DNA of 20,457 nucleotides from JALYNX01 sp040905925. Lineage in GTDB: Bacteria > Actinomycetota > Acidimicrobiia > Spongiisociales > ZC4RG35. Made by a program: the position numbers and the translations under genes. This document shows positions 6,716 through 14,894 of the stretch, one piece after another; the first letter of the stretch is position 1, and every line of letters begins with the position of its first letter. Location of the stretch: assembly GCA_040905925.1 (NCBI GenBank), contig JBBDQO010000108.1:1-20457 (forward strand), read 5' to 3'. The notes below the pieces were generated by a model. The model was not told the DNA's origin. It saw nothing but the letters and a program-made list of their open reading frames with translations, and did no database searches.

Positions 6716-7798
6716 TCACACGTTGAATCGGAACTCGACGACGTCGTCGGGCCTCATCACATAGGACCTGCCCTCGGTCCGGACCAGACCTCTGGCCCGG
6801 GCCTCGACCCAGGAGCCGGCCTCGATCAGCAGGGGAAAGTCGACGACCTCGGCGGCGATGAACCCGCGCTCGAAGTCGGTGTGGATCACACCCGCTGCTT
6901 CCGGGGCAGAGGCTCCGACCCGAACTGTCCAGGCGCGCGCCTCCTTGTCGCCTGCGGTCAGGAAGCTCTGAAGACCCAACGTCAGGTAGGCAGCGCGAAT
7001 GACGGAATGCAGCCCGGGCTCCTCTTGACCCACCGAGGCCAGCATCTCGACCCGATCCTCCTCGTCGAGCTCATTCAGCTCCGCTTCGATCTGAGCGTCG
7101 AGGAAGAGGGCCTCCGCAGGAGCGACTTCTGCCGCCAACCCGGCTCTTCGCTCACGGTCGACGAGAAGACTCGGGTCGCTGTTGAACACGTAAATGACTG
7201 GTTTGGCGGTGAGGAGATGGAGATCGGCGTACTCGGCACGACGCGCAAACACCTCGGGATCGCGGCTGACCATCTGCCCCGAGCCGACTGTCTGTCGGAG
7301 GAGATGCAGCAGATCGACCCGGGGACCGAGGGACTTGTCGACGGTTGCCTCCCGTTCCAGCCTCGGAAGCCGCTTCTCGATCGTCTGGAGATCGGCGATG
7401 GCCAACTCGGTTTCGATGGTGTCGATGTCTGAGACCGGACCATCCCCCTCGCCAATCCGAGCGACAATCTCGGAGTCGAACGCCCGAACGACGTGGCAGA
7501 TGGCATTGACGTCCCGAATATTTGCCAGGAACTGGTTACCAAGGCCTTCCCCTTCGCTGGCGCCCCGAACCAAGCCGGCAATGTCGACGAAAGTCACTGT
7601 GGCAGGGATGATTCTCCTCGACTTGAAGATCCTGGCGAGTTGGTCGAGCCGCGGGTCGGGAATCGGGACCACACCGGTGTTGGGCTCGATCGTGGCGAAG
7701 GGGTAGCTGGCGGCGAGGACCCTGGCGTTGGTGAGGGCGTTGAAGAGCGTCGACTTGCCCACATTGGGGAGACCCACGATGCCGATGGTCAGACTCAT
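6716..7798 (-). CDS. ychF: Ribosome-associated ATPase YchF (Obg family)
   Basis: The 360-residue protein starts with the YchF P-loop GLPNVGKS at residues 9-16 and the diagnostic ASYPFATIEPNTG just after it. It continues with the switch II region TFVDIAGLVRGASEGEGLGNQFL and ends with the TGS-domain run FIAAEVVDF and SYVMRPDDVVEFRFNV. The family is known for binding ATP in preference to GTP, because the NKxD base-recognition motif is altered; here that site reads VIYVFNSD. YchF binds ribosomes and is linked to stress and translation control. The ATG at 7798 has no Shine-Dalgarno, but a TAACCT element lies nine bases before it. Its 3' end carries the promoter region of gcvP. It is divergent from gpsA with only 50 bases between starts. 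Confidence 0.97.
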   Translation of the reverse strand: MSLTIGIVGLPNVGKSTLFNALTNARVLAASYPFATIEPNTGVVPIPDPRLDQLARIFKSRRIIPATVTFVDIAGLVRGASEGEGLGNQFLANIRDVNAICHVVRAFDSEIVARIGEGDGPVSDIDTIETELAIADLQTIEKRLPRLEREATVDKSLGPRVDLLHLLRQTVGSGQMVSRDPEVFARRAEYADLHLLTAKPVIYVFNSDPSLLVDRERRAGLAAEVAPAEALFLDAQIEAELNELDEEDRVEMLASVGQEEPGLHSVIRAAYLTLGLQSFLTAGDKEARAWTVRVGASAPEAAGVIHTDFERGFIAAEVVDFPLLIEAGSWVEARARGLVRTEGRSYVMRPDDVVEFRFNV

Positions 7799-7807
7799 GG
7801 CCGGCGC

Positions 7808-7813
7808 AGGTTA
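7808..7813 (-). promoter_or_regulatory. Candidate -10 element (TAACCT) for ychF
   Basis: TAACCT on the minus strand fits TANNNT and is followed by nine bases and the ATG of ychF. The transcript would have a leader of about zero to three bases. It shares the 50-base divergent gap with the gpsA element at 7837-7842. Confidence 0.4.
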
Positions 7814-7836
7814 GGAAGGGTGACTCGGCAACTAGC

Positions 7837-7842
7837 TAGCGT
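7837..7842 (+). promoter_or_regulatory. Candidate -10 element (TAGCGT) for leaderless gpsA
   Basis: TAGCGT fits TANNNT and is followed by six bases and the GTG start of gpsA, so the predicted start of transcription is the start codon. The only purine-rich run (AGGAAGGG, 7813-7820) is about 28 bases away, too far to act as a ribosome binding site. Confidence 0.4.
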
Positions 7843-7848
7843 GCCGAT

Positions 7849-8847
7849 GTGGACAGGATCGCAGTTGTCGGAGCCGGGTCCTGGGGGACCACGGTGGCAG
7901 TACTCGCTGCGCGCTCGACCCCAACACTCCTCTGGGCACGTGAGCCAGGCCTGGCTGAGGAGATGAACCAAACTCGGGAGAATCGCCAGTATCTCCCCGG
8001 CCTCATCCTCCCTGAAGGCCTCACCACCACCGCAGACCTCGGCGCCGCTGTCGAGGGGTCATCGGCGGTGGTGATGGCAGTTCCCTCTCACGGCTTCAGG
8101 AAGATCTACTCCAGGGTCGCCGGGCACCTGGCTGAGGAAGTCCCCGTCCTGTCCCTGACCAAGGGGATAGAACAAGACACCCTGGCCACAATGACCCAGA
8201 TCGTGGCGGAGACCTCACCACACAAGGACAGATCTCTGGTCGGGGTGATGACCGGGCCCAATCTCGCGACCGAAGTCGCCGCCGGCCAGCCGACGGCAAC
8301 CGTGATCGCCATGGCCGACCAGGTCACGGCCCGCCGCCTCCAGGATGTCTTCATGGGGCCGACCTTCCGGGTCTACACCCACGACGACGTGGTCGGGTGC
8401 GAACTCGGTGGCGCTCTCAAGAACGTGATGGCGATCGCAGCCGGGATGTCCGATGGTCTCGGGTTTGGTGACAACACCCGGGCGACGCTGATCACCCGTG
8501 CTCTGGCGGAGTTGACCCGGCTCGGAGTTGCACTCGGTGGCAGACCTGCGACGTTCGCCGGTTTGGCGGGCATGGGTGACCTGATCGCGACCTGCATCTC
8601 GACTGCCAGCCGCAACCATCAAGTCGGGGTGGGCCTGGCCTCGGGCAAGACCCTCACCGAGGTGGTGGACGAGATGAGAATGGTCGCCGAGGGGGTCAAG
8701 ACGACCCGGGCGGTCCTCGATCTCGCAGAGCGGAGCGAGATAGAGATGCCGATCGCGGCCCACGTGGGGCAAGTCCTCTACGACGACCTGGATCCCAAGG
8801 AAGCCGTGCTCAGGCTCATGACTCGTGAGGCGAAACAGGAAGACTGA
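7849..8847 (+). CDS. gpsA: NAD(P)-dependent glycerol-3-phosphate dehydrogenase
   Basis: GpsA reduces dihydroxyacetone phosphate to sn-glycerol-3-phosphate for phospholipid synthesis in the cytoplasm. The 332-residue protein shows the Rossmann motif GAGSWGT at residues 8-14, LTKGIE at 103-108, TGPN at 135-138, the catalytic lysine K191 in ALKNV, the GDNTRATLITR signature at 207-217 and GMGDLI at 241-246. The length and order are those of the family. The start is GTG at 7849, since the GAGSWG motif begins eight residues later and nothing upstream in frame looks better. The next gene begins two bases after its stop, so the two are probably co-transcribed. Confidence 0.97.
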   Translation: MDRIAVVGAGSWGTTVAVLAARSTPTLLWAREPGLAEEMNQTRENRQYLPGLILPEGLTTTADLGAAVEGSSAVVMAVPSHGFRKIYSRVAGHLAEEVPVLSLTKGIEQDTLATMTQIVAETSPHKDRSLVGVMTGPNLATEVAAGQPTATVIAMADQVTARRLQDVFMGPTFRVYTHDDVVGCELGGALKNVMAIAAGMSDGLGFGDNTRATLITRALAELTRLGVALGGRPATFAGLAGMGDLIATCISTASRNHQVGVGLASGKTLTEVVDEMRMVAEGVKTTRAVLDLAERSEIEMPIAAHVGQVLYDDLDPKEAVLRLMTREAKQED

Positions 8848-8849
8848 CG

Positions 8850-9488
8850 ATGGCGTCCGACAAGACCCGGATTCGACGACTTCCTGAGCTGGCGGTCGGG
8901 GATCTCGGCCAGATCGAGTCGATCCTCGATGAGGGCTTCATCTGTCATGTGGCCTATCTGATGGACGACCGTCCCGTGGTCATCCCAACTCTCTACGCAC
9001 GTGACGGCGGTCGGGTTCTGCTCCATGGTTCACCCGCGTCGGGGTTGATGCTGGCTGTGAAACGGGGCTCACCTCTGAGCATCGCGGTGACCCTGGTCGA
9101 CGGCCTGGTGGTGGCCCGCAGTGGCTTCGAGTCCTCTGCGAACTACCGCAGCGTGGTCATCCACGGCAACGGCCGGCTGCTGGACGGTGACGAGCACGAG
9201 AGAGGTCTCGATGTGCTCGTGGAAGCCTTGATCCCGGGTCGCCTCGCCGACATCCGACGCCCGACCACCAAGGAGCTGCGAAAGACCGCAATCATCGCGG
9301 TCGGCCTGGACGAGGTCTCGGCAAAGGTCCATGCCGGACCGCCCGAGGACTCCGAGTCGGACCTGGGCACCGGGGTGTGGGCAGGAGTCGTTCCCCTCGA
9401 GTTGGCCGCCGGGGCTCCGCTGCCCGCCCCGGACCTGGAGCCAGGTGTCGATATCCCGGACTATCTGACCCGGTACCGACGTTCCTAG
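8850..9488 (+). CDS. Pyridoxamine 5'-phosphate oxidase-related flavin-binding protein
   Basis: The 212-residue protein resembles the Pyridox_ox_2/NimA-like group of the split-barrel flavin proteins. It has ILDEGFICHVAYLMDDRPVV followed by IPTLYARDGGRVLLHGSPAS, a central ARSGFESSANYRSVVIHG and a later TAIIAVGLDEVSAKV strand pair. Members bind FMN or haem; substrates are mostly unknown. Residues 180-212 form a family-typical tail with PDYLTRYRR near the end. The ATG at 8850 follows gpsA by two bases and has AGGAAG upstream inside the gpsA end, so translation is likely coupled. Nothing ties the enzyme to glycerol phosphate chemistry beyond its position. Confidence 0.85.
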   Translation: MASDKTRIRRLPELAVGDLGQIESILDEGFICHVAYLMDDRPVVIPTLYARDGGRVLLHGSPASGLMLAVKRGSPLSIAVTLVDGLVVARSGFESSANYRSVVIHGNGRLLDGDEHERGLDVLVEALIPGRLADIRRPTTKELRKTAIIAVGLDEVSAKVHAGPPEDSESDLGTGVWAGVVPLELAAGAPLPAPDLEPGVDIPDYLTRYRRS

Positions 9489-9546
9489 AGCCTGCAACCG
9501 GAGCACATCTCCTGGTGTTCTGGTCGTAGAGGGAAATTGGACGAAC

Positions 9547-10479
9547 GTGGCCAACCAAATCCTGACGACTTCACACGGCACCAACCGTGACGCCTTCAGA
9601 CCAAAGGACTGGGTTCTCTTCCTCAGCCTTTCTGCCATCTGGGGGTCGTCTTTCCTGTTGATGGCGATCGGTCTCGATGCGTTCCACCCCGGACTTGTCA
9701 CCTGGCTTCGCCTCGGATTCGGAGCAGCCGTCATGGCAATGCTCCCCCAAGCACGCCAGGCGAGGATTCCCCGCTCCGAGCGCCGCCGGCTCTGGGTCCT
9801 CGGGCTGATCTGGCTCGCCATCCCATTCGTGCTGTTTCCACTTGCCCAGCAATGGATCGATTCGGCGGTGGCGGGGATGCTCAATGGGGCGACCCCGATC
9901 TTCACCGCGGTGGTTGCCTCCATCCTGCTCATGCATCTTCCGGGGCGTCTCCAGATGATCGGGCTGGTTGTCGGTTTCGCCGGGATCCTGTCAATCGCCC
10001 TCCCCTCTGCCGGAGAAGGCTCCACCGCGACCATCGGCGTGGTGCTGGTGGTGCTGGCCACGGTTTGCTACGCATTCGCCACCAACATCGTGGTTCCCCT
10101 CCAGCAGAGGTATGGGTCGATCGCGGTGATGGCCCGGGTGCAATGGGTGGCCGCGGCGCTGGTCACCCCGTATGGGATCTACGGGCTCACCCAATCGGTG
10201 TTCGCCTGGTCCTCCCTGCTGGCGATGGTGGCGGTTGGTGTGCTGGGCACCGGGTTGGCGATGGTGCTGATGGGCTCCTTGGTGGGCAGTGTGGGGCCGA
10301 CCAGAGCCACCTTCATCACCTATCTCATCCCGATCGTCGCTTTGGTGCTTGGAATGGTGTTCAGGGACGAGGTCGTTTCGCTGATCGCCATCCTTGGTGT
10401 CGTCCTGGTGATTGCCGGTGCGATCCTCGCCTCGCGCAGCGAGCTCTCGCTCAAGCCGCTGCCAGCCGAAGCGCCCTGA
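9547..10479 (+). CDS. EamA-type drug/metabolite transporter (10 TM)
   Basis: The 310-residue protein has the two-fold EamA repeat of the drug/metabolite transporter superfamily, with about ten hydrophobic helices. The first repeat opens with LFLSLSAIWGSSFLLMAIGL, contains FHPGLVTWLRLGFGA and closes with IGLVVGFAGILSIALPS. The second repeat runs from about residue 165 to the final IAILGVVLVIAGAIL. Substrates of such transporters (amino acids, nucleosides, drugs, solutes) cannot be told from sequence. The GTG at 9547 has AGAGGGA about 12 bases upstream. It follows the PPOX-fold gene by 58 bases and may belong to the gpsA transcript. Its last 29 bases overlap the end of the convergent nurA gene. 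Confidence 0.9.
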   Translation: MANQILTTSHGTNRDAFRPKDWVLFLSLSAIWGSSFLLMAIGLDAFHPGLVTWLRLGFGAAVMAMLPQARQARIPRSERRRLWVLGLIWLAIPFVLFPLAQQWIDSAVAGMLNGATPIFTAVVASILLMHLPGRLQMIGLVVGFAGILSIALPSAGEGSTATIGVVLVVLATVCYAFATNIVVPLQQRYGSIAVMARVQWVAAALVTPYGIYGLTQSVFAWSSLLAMVAVGVLGTGLAMVLMGSLVGSVGPTRATFITYLIPIVALVLGMVFRDEVVSLIAILGVVLVIAGAILASRSELSLKPLPAEAP

Positions 10480-11353
10480 TCACCAAATCGCGGTCCCCCA
10501 GCCGTCTCCGCAGTTCCCGCTCCAGGCCCCCGATCGGGTAGAGGTTCTGGGGCGCCCTCGGATCCTTGTGCCGGGCGGAGGCATACCGGGGAAGCGAGGC
10601 CGAGACCAGGTGAGCGAGACGGGCCGCGTCGGCCACGGTCATGTCCGCTTTCACCTCGCAACGAACCAGGCCTCCGGCGGGGCCGGCGTCATTGGCCAGG
10701 CGTAGGTACCACGAGAAGCGGCTCCAGGAAGTGGTGGTGAGGAACAGGGGGGTGCGATGGCCCACCGGGAGTGTCCCCAGCGTGGCCCTCAGGTCGTCCG
10801 GCAGGTATTGCACATGCTGGGTCTTGACGTAGCCGACGGCGCCCTCGAGGTGACGACGATGAGAAAGCGGCCCATCGACCACCACCAGGGCCGCATCGGC
10901 ATGATCTGCCGCGACCTCGCCCTCGAGGTCGCCCATCCGCTCCTGGATCCCCAACCAGAGCTCCTCGGGCGTCGACCCCTTGGTGCTCATCACCTCGTAA
11001 CGCCCCACCTTGGTTTCGATCGATTCTGCCGGGCCCGAGGTGAAGATTCCCCTCCGGACACTGGACGCAACCACCTTGGCCCCACCGTTGCAGCGAACGG
11101 CTCCCGCGGCGTAGGTGGCAGCCAGACCGAACCCGGGAAAGAGCCCTTCCCGGTCGATCCAGAGGTTGGCGTCGACCCGGCGCACCCCGTCCACGAACAG
11201 GATGTCCTCGGCGGGAGCACACTCCGGGAGCAGCGGGCGCCATTGGTCAGGGCTCAGTTCAACCGAGGGGTCGACCTTGTCGGTGGAATCGGCCAGGTCG
11301 GCATCCGACGGGGCCCCGTAATCCGGGTCCCAGGCCTCGACCGTGAATCTCAC
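10451..11353 (-). CDS. nurA: NurA-domain 5'-3' nuclease of the HerA-NurA end-resection machine
   Basis: The 300-residue protein carries the NurA landmarks. FVDGVRRVDA has the first catalytic aspartate at D55, VVVDGPLS has the second at D160, and GYVKTQH has K177 and H180. The strand LVRCEV lies at 229-234, and NLYPIGGLERE at 270-280 matches the usual C-terminal YP-x-x-L-x-E helix. NurA is a manganese-dependent nuclease that works as a dimer docked on the HerA hexamer, resecting DNA ends to give 3' single strands for recombination. The GTG start at 11353 overlaps the sbcC stop (GTGA), so it is translationally coupled. It is the last gene of herA-sbcD-sbcC-nurA. Identification rests on motifs plus context, because NurA sequences diverge strongly. 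Confidence 0.85.
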   Translation of the reverse strand: MRFTVEAWDPDYGAPSDADLADSTDKVDPSVELSPDQWRPLLPECAPAEDILFVDGVRRVDANLWIDREGLFPGFGLAATYAAGAVRCNGGAKVVASSVRRGIFTSGPAESIETKVGRYEVMSTKGSTPEELWLGIQERMGDLEGEVAADHADAALVVVDGPLSHRRHLEGAVGYVKTQHVQYLPDDLRATLGTLPVGHRTPLFLTTTSWSRFSWYLRLANDAGPAGGLVRCEVKADMTVADAARLAHLVSASLPRYASARHKDPRAPQNLYPIGGLERELRRRLGDRDLVIRALRLAAA

Positions 11354-13707
11354 GAGACCACCTCGACCACGGAGCCGGTGGGCTCACGCCGGACCTCGAG
11401 CCGGACTGTTGCCCGGGCCGCGAGCTCCTTGACGTGGGTGACGATGCCGACCATCAGGCCCCGGCCGGTCAACTCCTCGAGCACCGAAGCCACGGTGTCC
11501 AGGGACTCCTCGTCGAGGGTGCCGAATCCCTCGTCGAGGAAGATCGCATCCAAGCCCGAGCTCGACCCGGCGGACAGCGTCTCCGCCAGGGAAAGGGCAA
11601 GGGCAAGGGCCACCAGGAACGTCTCCCCCCCGGAGAGCGTGGCAACCGATCGGGTCTCGTCTGCGTTGCGATGGTCGATGATGGCGAATCCCCCGTCGTC
11701 GTCGGCGTAGAGCGAGAAACCCCCACCCGACAGCTGGGCCAGGAGCTCGTTTGCCCCCAAAACCAGGTCGGCGACCGCACCCGCCATCAACCAGCGCTCA
11801 AAGCCATCGGCACGAAGATGGCCGGCCAACGAATGTGCGATGGCGGCGCTCGTCTCCGCCTCCCCGAGGACCACCGTCAGCTCGCCGGCCAGGCCGATGG
11901 TCCTCTCCATCTCCTTGACCGTCTGCTTTGTCTGTTCCTGCTCCCTCGCCACTTGGACCGCAAATGGGGCAACCGCCTCGATCCCGATGCTCTCCAGTTC
12001 GGCTACGAGACGTTCCCTGGCGGACGCAGCTTCGGTCGCCGCGACCCGGGCCGCGGTCCCTGCCTTCTCGATCCGGGACCTGATGTCGAGACGCGTGGAA
12101 TCGACCCAACCCATCAGCTCCTTCCATCGAACCAGGTTGTCGTCACTTTCGGGCAAAGGCGGTTGGAGATCGGCCACCCTCTCTCGGGCCGCCATCAAAT
12201 CGCGGCCCACGGATCGAAACGCCTCGGCCGCCGTTTCCAACTCGCGACGGGTGGTGGCGAGAAGCCCGTCGACAACTTCGAGCTCGTGCTGTCTTTCGGC
12301 GAGCAAGGACTTCGCCGCTGCAACGGCCATCATCTGGTCTTGCAGGGTCTCGGCCGGTGGGGCGGGCGCGAGGTCATTGAGGAGGGAACCGCGTTGGGTC
12401 TCCAACTCGTTGCGGGTGGCCTCGACCTTGGCGCCCTCGGAGCGCGCCGTCTCGAGGGCGGCGCGGGCGGCGCTCACCTTCGCCCCGCCCTCTCGCTCCG
12501 CCTCCTCGACCCTGATGAGGTCGGGATCGCGGTTGTCCGCCGGAAGGCTGGCCACCGTGAGATCACAAACCGGGCAGGGCTCCCCCACCACCAGGGTGGC
12601 ACGCAGGGCATGGGCAGCGTGGGTGGCCCGGGCCGACTCCAGCTCTGAATTCAACTGCTGGTGAACACCGGTGATGGCCTGCAGAGCCCCGATCGCATCG
12701 GCGATTCGGGATTCCACCGCGGCCAAATCGAGGTCTGCCAGCCGGGAATCGATCTCGGTAAGCCGCAGGTAGGTCCGGGCATGAGACTCGAGCGATTCGG
12801 TCGATGGGAGGCCCAGCAACGCCACGTTGGCCGCGTCCATCTCGGCTTTGACCTCATCCCGGCGCTTCTCGATCTCCTCGAAGCCATCACGAGCCCGGTT
12901 AATCGCCTCGTCGAGCATCTCGAGGTTGTCCGGCGGTCTGATCGACTCGAGACGCTCCAGGTCATCCTCCAGCCTGGAGACGAACTCGTCGGCAGCCTTG
13001 GCGGCATCCCCCAGCCCGGCCACCCTCGCCTCGAGATCGCCGATCCTGTCGGCCATCTCGTCGAGCTGGCCCAACCGATCGCGGGCCACGGTCAAGGTCT
13101 GCTCGTCCGGGATCTCGAGGGCATCCCTTCTCCCCCGAGCCTGGGCCGCCCGTTCCTCCGCCGCCGCCTCTCTGGTGCGCGCCAACCCCCGGATCTCGGC
13201 GTAGATGTCGAGATCGAGCAGCTTGCGGAGCAGCGCCTGACGATCGGACTTGGTTGCGGTGAGAAACCGGGCGAACTCGCCCTGGGGCAGCACCACGGTC
13301 TTGGTGAAGTCCTCGTAGCGCAGCCCTAGGACGTCCTCAACTGCTTTGGTCACGTCTTCTGCGCGATGGGCCAGGACATCCAGACCTCGTTCGAGACGGG
13401 CCTCGTTGGTATTGGCGCCGGTCTTGGTGCGCAACACCTGCCTGGTCACCGTGTACACCTGGTCACCGACCGCGAAGTCGACCGAGACCCGAGCCCGGTC
13501 GGCTCCGGCGGAGATGACCGGGGCCACCTCCCGACCCCCGAGCCGGGGCACGCGCCCGTAGAGGGCGAAGATCATGGCATCGATCAAACTCGACTTGCCC
13601 GAACCTGTCGGCCCGCTGAGCGAGAAGAAGTCGACCTCCGCGAAGCTCACGCTGCTGCGCTCCCGATAGGCCGAGAACCCCTCCAAGGTGATGCTCAGCG
13701 GTCTCAT
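11350..13707 (-). CDS. sbcC: SbcC/Rad50 ATPase of the SbcCD (Mre11-Rad50) nuclease
   Basis: This SMC-like ATPase clamps DNA ends and drives the SbcD nuclease. The 785-residue protein has Walker A GPTGSGKS at residues 32-39, a Q-loop region VVLPQGEFARFL at 138-149, long Ala/Glu/Arg-rich coiled-coil arms at about 175-365 and 395-630, the zinc hook CPVC at 378-381, the ABC signature LSGGE at 691-695, Walker B AIFLDEGFGTLD at 721-732 and the switch histidine in VTHVKEL at 758. All catalytic elements are intact. It is shorter than E. coli SbcC (over 1,000 residues), mainly through shorter arms, which is usual in actinobacteria. Its ATG overlaps the sbcD stop (ATGA), and its stop overlaps the nurA start. 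Confidence 0.97.
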   Translation of the reverse strand: MRPLSITLEGFSAYRERSSVSFAEVDFFSLSGPTGSGKSSLIDAMIFALYGRVPRLGGREVAPVISAGADRARVSVDFAVGDQVYTVTRQVLRTKTGANTNEARLERGLDVLAHRAEDVTKAVEDVLGLRYEDFTKTVVLPQGEFARFLTATKSDRQALLRKLLDLDIYAEIRGLARTREAAAEERAAQARGRRDALEIPDEQTLTVARDRLGQLDEMADRIGDLEARVAGLGDAAKAADEFVSRLEDDLERLESIRPPDNLEMLDEAINRARDGFEEIEKRRDEVKAEMDAANVALLGLPSTESLESHARTYLRLTEIDSRLADLDLAAVESRIADAIGALQAITGVHQQLNSELESARATHAAHALRATLVVGEPCPVCDLTVASLPADNRDPDLIRVEEAEREGGAKVSAARAALETARSEGAKVEATRNELETQRGSLLNDLAPAPPAETLQDQMMAVAAAKSLLAERQHELEVVDGLLATTRRELETAAEAFRSVGRDLMAARERVADLQPPLPESDDNLVRWKELMGWVDSTRLDIRSRIEKAGTAARVAATEAASARERLVAELESIGIEAVAPFAVQVAREQEQTKQTVKEMERTIGLAGELTVVLGEAETSAAIAHSLAGHLRADGFERWLMAGAVADLVLGANELLAQLSGGGFSLYADDDGGFAIIDHRNADETRSVATLSGGETFLVALALALSLAETLSAGSSSGLDAIFLDEGFGTLDEESLDTVASVLEELTGRGLMVGIVTHVKELAARATVRLEVRREPTGSVVEVVS

Positions 13708-14837
13708 GTGGTGGCCTCGTCGAACAACTCGGCGAAGAGGGCCTCGACCCGGTCGTCGCCGACGTTGTTGTCCTCGAGGTACCTGTGGAAGGCGTCGGTC
13801 GGCGAGATGGCGCGGCGAGTCTCGACGGTGCGGGCTCGCGTAGGGGTCGGTTTGAGGAGGTTGACCCTGACCGCCGTGGGGATAGCCGTGCGCACCGTCT
13901 CTGCCAGCCCGACCCGGGCCTTCTCGTTCAGCTCGACCTTGACGTAGGCGTCCCCGACCTCATCGGCCCGAGCCACGACCTGTTCGAGGGTGCCCCTGAG
14001 GGTGACCAGACGCCGACCGGAGGTGAGCGGGACGGTGGTCACCTTGGATGGAAGCCCGGGAGCCGCCTCGATCAGGAGCGCCCCCTTGCGATCGTCGACC
14101 TCACCGAAGTCGAGCTGCAGAGGTGATCCCGAGTACCAGACCGACCCGCCGTGTGGCAACTTCTGCTGACGGTGGAGATGCCCCAGTGCCACATGGGAGA
14201 GATGACCGGGAAACACCGAGGCGGGCACCGCGTAACCGAAGATGTGGGCCTGCCGCTCTCCCCCGCCCTCCTGGGCGCCGTGCACCGTGAGGTGGCCGGC
14301 GAGGAGGTTGACCGTCTCAGTCGTCATCCCGTCGGTGAGTGCGCCGATCAGCCTCTTGATCCGCTCCTCGTAAGCACCGGCGTGTTGATCGGGATCGGAG
14401 CCCATTATCTGCTCGGCGCGGACCACGCCACGTTGGGAGACGAAGGGGAGCATGGCGATCTTGATCCCCAGGTCTTCGTAATGGGCCACCCCGCCCCGCC
14501 CTGGTGGAGACGGCTCGGAGCAGGCGATGATCCGACCCATCTCCAGCAACGGGGACACCGCTGCCAGCCGGGCCGGGTTGTCGTGGTTGCCGGCGATGAC
14601 CACCACCGGCGCCACCTCCGCCAGGTCGAGAAGGCCTCTCCAGACGATGTGCTCTGCCGCGGGCGTCGGTGCGGACGTATCGAACACATCGCCGGCCACC
14701 ACTACGAGTTCGACTTCGGCACTGGCCGCTATCGCCACCAACTCGGCCAGAACCGACCGGTGCTCCTCAGACCGGTCCCGACCTTCGATTCGTCGCCCCA
14801 CATGCCAATCGGAGGTATGCAGGATCTTCACTGTCAC
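13704..14837 (-). CDS. sbcD: SbcD/Mre11 nuclease
   Basis: SbcD is the metallophosphoesterase subunit that cuts DNA ends, hairpins and protein-blocked ends with SbcC. The 377-residue protein has the five phosphoesterase motifs: DWHVG (D10, H12), GDVFD (D50), GNHD (83-86), GHLTVHG (H182) and GHLHR (H220, H222). All manganese ligands are therefore present. The C-terminal part (about 270-377) is the capping and SbcC-binding region. The start is GTG at 14837. No ribosome binding site is seen, but TACGAT lies seven bases upstream in the 57-base gap after herA, suggesting an internal leaderless promoter in addition to read-through. The last bases overlap the sbcC start, which fits a one-to-one complex. 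Confidence 0.96.
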   Translation of the reverse strand: MTVKILHTSDWHVGRRIEGRDRSEEHRSVLAELVAIAASAEVELVVVAGDVFDTSAPTPAAEHIVWRGLLDLAEVAPVVVIAGNHDNPARLAAVSPLLEMGRIIACSEPSPPGRGGVAHYEDLGIKIAMLPFVSQRGVVRAEQIMGSDPDQHAGAYEERIKRLIGALTDGMTTETVNLLAGHLTVHGAQEGGGERQAHIFGYAVPASVFPGHLSHVALGHLHRQQKLPHGGSVWYSGSPLQLDFGEVDDRKGALLIEAAPGLPSKVTTVPLTSGRRLVTLRGTLEQVVARADEVGDAYVKVELNEKARVGLAETVRTAIPTAVRVNLLKPTPTRARTVETRRAISPTDAFHRYLEDNNVGDDRVEALFAELFDEATT

Positions 14838-14844
14838 AAGGGCG

Positions 14845-14850
14845 ATCGTA
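14845..14850 (-). promoter_or_regulatory. Candidate internal -10 element (TACGAT) for leaderless sbcD
   Basis: TACGAT on the minus strand fits TANNNT and is followed by seven bases and the GTG of sbcD. It sits in the only real gap of the repair operon. Such a promoter would let sbcD-sbcC-nurA be expressed without herA. The -35 region shows no consensus. Confidence 0.4.
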
Positions 14851-14894
14851 AAGAGCGGGTGGGACAGATTCGGGGATCGGGCGGGACGGCGAGG

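Noticed and set aside
11434..12648. Plus-strand frame of 404 codons opposite sbcC
   Set aside because: Antisense to the coiled-coil and ATPase-coding part of sbcC, with low-complexity composition and no recognisable motif.
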